Assembly: GCA_033809415.1 (NCBI GenBank)
Contig: JAPXLT010000180.1
Span: forward strand, 1 to 9,794
DNA from: JAQVUB01 sp033809415
Lineage (GTDB): Bacteria > Verrucomicrobiota > Lentisphaeria > Oligosphaerales > Oligosphaeraceae
DNA: 9,794 nucleotides
Direction: 5' to 3'
Part shown: positions 5,993-9,794 of the stretch, in pieces
Layout of the letters: each line of letters starts with the position of its first letter
Numbering within the stretch: the first letter of the stretch is position 1
The notes under the pieces: generated by a model
Database searches by the model: none
Told to the model about the DNA's origin: nothing
Seen by the model: only the letters and a program-made list of their open reading frames with translations
Position numbers and translations under genes: made by a program

Positions 5993-7534
5993 TCACTCGT
6001 CCTCTTCCTGCCATTGCACGAGGGGGCGTTCGAGCATTTGCTCGTAGATCTGGATATATGCGTTAGCTGTATTGGCGTGGTTGAAAGTCGCTTTCGCTTC
6101 ACGCATAATGCGGGTGATCTGCCGATTCTTTTCGTCTTTTGGCAGCTGATAGAAACTCATTGCCTGGTGGATAGCCCAAAACAGGCCAGGTGGATCGAAA
6201 ACTTTGAAGACGAATCCGTTGCCTGTGCTGGTGTTGCAGTCGAGATGGGTGATCGTGTCGTGCAGGCCACCGGTATCGTGTACAATGGGTAGGCTGCCGT
6301 AAATGGGACCAATCATCTGGGGCAGGCCGCAAGGCTCGAAACGGGATGGCATCAGAATGAAATCAGATGCGGCATAGCCGAGCCGGGAGAGCTCATCATT
6401 GAAATCCATGACGGCAATCCTATTCTGGAAACCGTGATGATCGGCTATTGCCTTGAAAACGGACTGATATTCGCCATTGGCCACGAAAGCAAATTGCGCC
6501 TGTTGCGGCCAGTATTCATGGATGACCTTGAAAAGAATATCCGAAAGCAGCTGGGGACCTTTCTGCTTGGGGTCCAGGCGGGATGGCCAGAAGAATAGGG
6601 GAGAATCCGGGGCGACATGCAATCCGACAGCTTTCTGAAAAGCAACCTTGTTCTTCCATTTTTTCTCCGCCATCGTATCTGCATTGAAATTTTCTGCCAG
6701 AGCCTCGTCGATCTCAGGGTCATTGTCCGGGTCTGGCGCATTGAGGATTCCCTTAGCGCAGCCGGCGTAGTATTTGTTGCTCATTTCCTGGCGGATGTAG
6801 CTGGGGACAAAGGAATCATGTACACCATCGACAATTTCCTTCAGGAAGGTCGGGCTGACCGTATTGATGAAGTGGGCGGCGAAAATTCCACTGGTTAGCA
6901 GGTCAGCAAGGTTGCTTGAACGCGATTCTTCGTAATTGAACGGTGCCCGTTCGAAGTAGATGTTTTTCCAGAAGGACGCTGCATCAATGCCGCTATTCTC
7001 AATGGTTTCGAGCGTTGTTTTCTGGGTGTGGATGTTGTGGACAGTAAAGAGGCTGGGAATTTTCATGCGTCGTGCGAAGCTGGGGATCAGGCCGGTCATC
7101 CAGTCGTTGCAATGAACCAAGTCCGGTTGCAGGTTCGGGATGATGTTATTGATTACTTCTCGCTGGAAGGCCAGGCTGATTCTCATACTTTCGCCATGAT
7201 ATCCGGAGTAGACCCGGTCGCGGTAGAAGAAAATGCGATCCTGTGCGAAATGTATGCGTTCCCGGCTCAAGTGGTTTTCGAGGTTTTCCCGCTTCTTCTC
7301 GACATGATCCGGTACATCCAGCTTGAAGATGCGCCTGTAATAAGGCATGGCCACATGGATGTCAGCCCCCATCTCGAATAGGGCAGATACCAGCGACGCG
7401 GAAACATCGGCAAGACCACCGGCCTTTGCCGACAAATTTCCGGCGGTTCCGGCCATCTTCTGCGGAAGATAGGTGATCTCCGGTGTCACTATCAGAATCT
7501 TCGGATTTTTTGCTTTATGTCTTCGTCTGTGCAT
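5993..7534 (-). CDS. glgA: Glycogen/starch synthase, GT5 family (divergent type)
   Basis: A 513-residue retaining glucosyltransferase predicted to transfer glucose from a nucleotide sugar (ADP-glucose in bacteria) to growing alpha-1,4-glucan in the cytoplasm. The GT5 N-terminal lobe has KAGGLADV (37-44), where classical GlgA has KTGGLADV, and HCNDWMTGLIP (141-151). The C-terminal GT-B lobe has SRLDPKQKG (318-326), PSRFEPCGLPQM (396-407) and TGGLHDT (421-427), so nucleotide-sugar and catalytic motifs look intact. An insertion before KAGGL (TYLPQKMAGTAGNLSA, 21-36) places the glycine-rich loop later than in E. coli GlgA and marks a distinct subgroup. ATG at 7534 has GGAAG (7543-7547) 8 bases upstream. 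The gap to argC is 18 bases, suggesting cotranscription. No glgB, glgC or glgP is in the window. Confidence 0.93.
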   Translation of the reverse strand: MHRRRHKAKNPKILIVTPEITYLPQKMAGTAGNLSAKAGGLADVSASLVSALFEMGADIHVAMPYYRRIFKLDVPDHVEKKRENLENHLSRERIHFAQDRIFFYRDRVYSGYHGESMRISLAFQREVINNIIPNLQPDLVHCNDWMTGLIPSFARRMKIPSLFTVHNIHTQKTTLETIENSGIDAASFWKNIYFERAPFNYEESRSSNLADLLTSGIFAAHFINTVSPTFLKEIVDGVHDSFVPSYIRQEMSNKYYAGCAKGILNAPDPDNDPEIDEALAENFNADTMAEKKWKNKVAFQKAVGLHVAPDSPLFFWPSRLDPKQKGPQLLSDILFKVIHEYWPQQAQFAFVANGEYQSVFKAIADHHGFQNRIAVMDFNDELSRLGYAASDFILMPSRFEPCGLPQMIGPIYGSLPIVHDTGGLHDTITHLDCNTSTGNGFVFKVFDPPGLFWAIHQAMSFYQLPKDEKNRQITRIMREAKATFNHANTANAYIQIYEQMLERPLVQWQEEDE

Positions 7535-7552
7535 GATTCATTCTTCCATCGT

Positions 7553-8581
7553 TTATCGCAGTCCTGTGTCTTCTGGAAATTCGGCGATGATATTGAGGTT
7601 TTGCACTGCCTGTCCTGCGGCGCCTTTGGTAAGGTTGTCGATTGCGCTGCTAATGATCAGGCGATTGGTGCGGGCATCGTAGGCGCAGCCGATTTCGCAG
7701 AAATTGGTCATGGTGATATGCTTGGTATCGGCCAGCTGCCCTTTGCCAAGGATGCGGACGAATGGTTCCTGGGCGTATGCCTGACGCAGGCATTCGAGTG
7801 CATCATCGGCATTGCAGCCGGATTTGGCGTTCAGCAGGATGGTGGAATGGATGCCGCGGTTGACCGGGATCAGATGCGGGATGAAATTGATGGTCAGCTC
7901 CTTCTGCCCGGCGGCCAGGGCAAGCTCCTGCTCGATTTCCGGCAGATGGCGATGCCCGGTGACGGCATAAGGGCGCATGCTTTCATTGCATTCCGGAAAA
8001 ATGTACACTGCATCGACTTTTCTACCAGCGCCAGTGACCCCGCTTAGACTGATTGCTTCGATGCCGGTGATCTCGACCAGACCGGCCTTCAGCAAGGGGA
8101 TGCAAGGAAGCAGAATGCTGGTTGGATAACAGCCTGGGCAGGCGATCAGGGAGGCGGTGCGGATTTGCTCGCGGTACACTTCCGGCAACCCATAGACGGC
8201 TTTGCTCAGCAGTTCCGGAGCGGGGTGCTGTTCTTTGTAGTATTTTGCATAGACTTGCGGGTCATGCAGCCGGAAATCGGCGCTGATATCGATGACTTTC
8301 AGGTTTCGTTCGAGCAGGGGAGCTGCAAATTCATTGGCCAGGCCGTGAGGCAGAGCCAGGAAGGCGACATCTGCTTTGGCGGCGATATCATCGACAACAG
8401 GTTTGCTGAAGGGCAATGTGCATTCCAGATAGCGCGGGAAAACGGCGCCGGCGGGTTTGCCCGCTTCCTGACGGGATGTGATGCAGGTCAACTCGACCCC
8501 CGGATGGCGCAACAGCAAACGTAATAATTCTTCGCCGGAATAACCAGAGGCACCAACAATTGCAGCACGTAATTTCTGCAT
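7553..8581 (-). CDS. argC: N-acetyl-gamma-glutamyl-phosphate reductase
   Basis: A 342-residue NADPH-dependent reductase for the third step of arginine biosynthesis, converting N-acetylglutamyl phosphate to N-acetylglutamate semialdehyde. The N-terminal Rossmann motif is GASGYSGEELLRLL (10-23). The catalytic cysteine is C151 in ACPGCYPTS (147-155), and GHRHLPEIEQ (209-218) is the conserved histidine segment. Length is close to E. coli ArgC (about 334). ATG at 8581 is chosen because GGGAG (8590-8594) lies 8 bases before it. The longer frame from TTG (8599) or ATG (8596) adds only MMGVFR, unlike the family. No other arg gene is adjacent; glgA follows 18 bases downstream. A strong terminator lies 49 bases upstream, so it needs its own start site or read-through, but I see no convincing promoter there. 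Confidence 0.96.
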   Translation of the reverse strand: MQKLRAAIVGASGYSGEELLRLLLRHPGVELTCITSRQEAGKPAGAVFPRYLECTLPFSKPVVDDIAAKADVAFLALPHGLANEFAAPLLERNLKVIDISADFRLHDPQVYAKYYKEQHPAPELLSKAVYGLPEVYREQIRTASLIACPGCYPTSILLPCIPLLKAGLVEITGIEAISLSGVTGAGRKVDAVYIFPECNESMRPYAVTGHRHLPEIEQELALAAGQKELTINFIPHLIPVNRGIHSTILLNAKSGCNADDALECLRQAYAQEPFVRILGKGQLADTKHITMTNFCEIGCAYDARTNRLIISSAIDNLTKGAAGQAVQNLNIIAEFPEDTGLR

Positions 8582-8589
8582 CCTGAAAA

Positions 8590-8594
8590 CTCCC
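8590..8594 (-). promoter_or_regulatory. Ribosome binding site deciding the argC start
   Basis: GGGAG on the minus strand lies 8 bases before the ATG at 8581. It overlaps the alternative start codons at 8596 and 8599, which argues against using those. Confidence 0.55.
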
Positions 8595-8629
8595 ATCAAA
8601 AAAAAGAAAACGATCCAGCTACGGAACGC

Positions 8630-8677
8630 AAAAAAACCGGACCAGCGGAAAATTGATAGAAAGTCCGCTGAATCCGG
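8630..8677 (-). terminator. Rho-independent terminator of the rplM-rpsI operon
   Basis: On the minus strand CCGGA (8677-8673) and CAGCGGA (8670-8664) pair with TCCGCTG (8649-8643) and TCCGG (8641-8637). This gives a 12-bp GC-rich stem with a small internal loop and a 14-nt apical loop, followed by seven T bases (8636-8630). It begins 25 bases after the rpsI stop and is a textbook intrinsic terminator. Confidence 0.9.
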
Positions 8678-8701
8678 AAGAGAATGTGGAACCAGGTAAA
8701 C

Positions 8702-9100
8702 TCAGCGTTTGCTGAATTGGAAGCGTTTGCGTGCGCCTGGCTGACCAGGTTTTTTCCGCTCTTTTTGGCGGGAGTCACGGGTCAGCATGCCGACCGGCTT
8801 GAGAACCGCACGCAATGCCTCGTCATTTTTTTCGAGGGCGCGTGCAATGCCATGGCGCAGTGCACCAGCTTGACCAATTATGCCGCCGCCGCCGATATTA
8901 GCCACAAAATCAAAATCGCTGCTTTTCCCAGTTAAAACAAGAGGCTGCATGATGTAGCCCCGCACTGCTTCTTCATGGAAATAATCCTCGAATTCGCGTT
9001 TGTTGACGACGATTTTGCCTGAGCCAGGCACCATCCGTACGCGTGCAGTTGCGGTCTTGCGGCGTCCAACGGTAGTGATTTCATTTTTGTCTGCTGACAT
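8702..9100 (-). CDS. rpsI: 30S ribosomal protein S9
   Basis: A 132-residue small-subunit protein whose C-terminal tail reaches toward the P-site tRNA in the ribosome. Family features are VGRRKTATARVRM (11-23), the NIGGGGIIGQAGALRHGIARAL core (68-89), DSRQKERKKPG (108-118) and the invariant basic terminus FQFSKR. Length is normal and the end is intact. ATG at 9100 has AAGGA (9110-9114) 9 bases upstream. It lies 40 bases after rplM in the conserved L13-S9 pair and is followed by a strong terminator. Confidence 0.98.
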   Translation of the reverse strand: MSADKNEITTVGRRKTATARVRMVPGSGKIVVNKREFEDYFHEEAVRGYIMQPLVLTGKSSDFDFVANIGGGGIIGQAGALRHGIARALEKNDEALRAVLKPVGMLTRDSRQKERKKPGQPGARKRFQFSKR

Positions 9101-9109
9101 ATTATCTTT

Positions 9110-9114
9110 TCCTT
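9110..9114 (-). promoter_or_regulatory. rpsI ribosome binding site
   Basis: AAGGA on the minus strand lies 9 bases before the rpsI ATG, in the 40-base rplM-rpsI gap. Confidence 0.65.
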
Positions 9115-9140
9115 AAAAACCTGCTGTGAAGTCTAACTTT

Positions 9141-9590
9141 TTAGTTAAGGACGAGGGGTTCCGCCTTTTGCGATTTGTACTGGTGCTCCGGACCGGGGCC
9201 TGCATGGACTTTCAATTTGCTGAACTGGGAGCGTCCCAGTTTTCCTTTGGGGAGCATACCCCATACCGCATCACTGATCAGGCGGGTGGGATTCTTCTCC
9301 CGGATGGTAGCGGCTGTATAGCGCTTCAGCCCACCCATATAGCCAGTGTAATTCTGATATTCCTTGTTCTCATTCTTGCGTCCGGTGAGAACGACTTTCT
9401 CCGCGTTGATTACGACAACGTAATCGCCACAGTCCAGATGCGGTGTAAAATCCGGCCTGTGCTTGCCGCGCAGGATGTTGGCGATTTTCACCGCAAGGCG
9501 ACCGAGAACCTGTCCTTCGGCGTCAATCACGTACCATTTGCGCTCGATCTGATCTACTTTTGGCAGAAACGTCTTCATTTCAAAACTCAT
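9141..9590 (-). CDS. rplM: 50S ribosomal protein L13
   Basis: A 149-residue large-subunit protein that binds 23S rRNA early in assembly. Family features are WYVIDAEGQVLGRLA (19-33), LRGKHRPDFTPH (40-51), GDYVVVINAEKV (55-66), the YTGYMGG segment (81-87) and GMLPKGKLGR (110-119) near the C-terminus. First gene of the rplM-rpsI pair. Two starts are possible: ATG at 9590 (used here) or ATG at 9578, which gives MKTFLPK, closer to the usual family beginning. Neither has a clear Shine-Dalgarno sequence, so the four-residue difference is unresolved. Confidence 0.97.
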   Translation of the reverse strand: MSFEMKTFLPKVDQIERKWYVIDAEGQVLGRLAVKIANILRGKHRPDFTPHLDCGDYVVVINAEKVVLTGRKNENKEYQNYTGYMGGLKRYTAATIREKNPTRLISDAVWGMLPKGKLGRSQFSKLKVHAGPGPEHQYKSQKAEPLVLN

Positions 9591-9640
9591 TGCTTACAGG
9601 GGTGACACACAAAAGTGTTAATTAAAATGCAAGAACAACT

Positions 9641-9669
9641 AATGTAATGCTTCACTGGTGATTTTGCAA
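9641..9669 (-). promoter_or_regulatory. Possible sigma-70-type promoter for rplM-rpsI
   Basis: On the minus strand TTGCAA (9669-9664) and TACATT (9646-9641) are 17 bases apart. Transcription would begin near 9634, leaving a leader of about 44 bases before the ATG at 9590. It is the best pair I see between the G-rich array and rplM, but the region is AT-rich and chance matches are likely. Confidence 0.35.
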
Positions 9670-9686
9670 ATCAATATGGAAAAAAA

Positions 9687-9794
9687 GGGTGCGGGGTGCA
9701 GGGTGCAGGGGGCAGGGTGCAGGGTGCGGGGTGCAGGGTGCAGGGTGCAGGGTGCGGGGTGCAGGGTGCGGGGTGCAGGGTGCGGGGTGCGGGG
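9687..9794 (+). repeat. G-rich 7-bp tandem array with G-quadruplex potential
   Basis: Fifteen complete 7-bp units GGGTGCA or GGGTGCG (one GGGGGCA) run to 9791, and a further GGG reaches the window edge, so the true length is unknown. GGG tracts every seven bases with four-base loops satisfy the usual G-quadruplex pattern on the plus strand. The array starts 18 bases upstream of the candidate rplM promoter, and the opposite strand is C-rich. Confidence 0.95.

Noticed and set aside
5664..6047. Plus-strand open frame encoding a repeated TDFTRTLHGLY peptide
   Set aside because: It is a by-product of the 11-bp array, which lacks stop codons in several frames. It has no ribosome binding site and overlaps the start of the fusion gene and the end of glgA.
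9126..9605. 159-residue plus-strand frame opposite rplM
   Set aside because: It is antisense to an unmistakable L13 coding sequence.
1..9794. tRNA, rRNA, transposase, phage or defence genes
   Set aside because: I saw no cloverleaf, rRNA segment, transposase or integrase motif. The lone SNF2 ATPase has no methylase, nuclease or PLD partner in the window, so calling a defence system is not justified.

Overview
The window is a bacterial chromosome segment in which every gene I can support lies on the minus strand. Read in the direction of transcription (right to left), the order is: rplM (ribosomal protein L13), rpsI (S9), a strong rho-independent terminator, argC, glgA, a gene fusing an ADP-heptose-synthase adenylyltransferase domain to a nitroreductase domain, a FadL/OmpP1-type outer-membrane channel, and a SWIM zinc finger/SNF2 ATPase gene split by a one-base frame shift.

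The organism has a Gram-negative envelope: it encodes a FadL-family porin and an RfaE2-type domain for LPS-core heptose, and it makes glycogen. The intergenic DNA is unusual. It carries short-unit tandem arrays (7, 9 and 11 bp), clustered GTCCAT words and an 'accacgaaa...gacacgaaa' inverted repeat. From recollection, such intergenic litter together with this divergent GlgA type resembles members of the PVC group (Lentisphaerota, Kiritimatiellota or Verrucomicrobiota). That placement is an inference, not a demonstrated result.

Region by region: 1-311 holds no gene but has four units of an 11-bp repeat, a GTCCAT cluster, a weak hairpin and a 23-bp motif that recurs near 5.9 kb. 312-3093 is the SWIM-SNF2 gene in two frames. 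3094-3347 contains a 40-nt-arm inverted repeat lying between 15-bp direct repeats. 3348-4628 is the FadL-like gene. 4689-5723 is the heptose adenylyltransferase-nitroreductase fusion. 5724-5992 is mostly a 15-unit array of the 11-bp repeat, in opposite orientation to the copy at the left end, ending 4 bases before the fusion gene's start codon. 5993-7534 is glgA and 7553-8581 is argC, 18 bases apart and probably cotranscribed. 8630-8677 is the terminator of the rplM-rpsI operon (8702-9590). 9591-9686 probably holds that operon's promoter, and 9687-9794 is a G-rich 7-bp array running off the window edge.

The genes are mainly housekeeping and do not form one pathway. I do not see a convincing new defence or mobile system. 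The observations most worth checking are the C-run frame shift in the SWIM-SNF2 gene, the two-domain fusion, and the paired 11-bp repeat loci, one of which occupies the whole 5' leader of the fusion gene.
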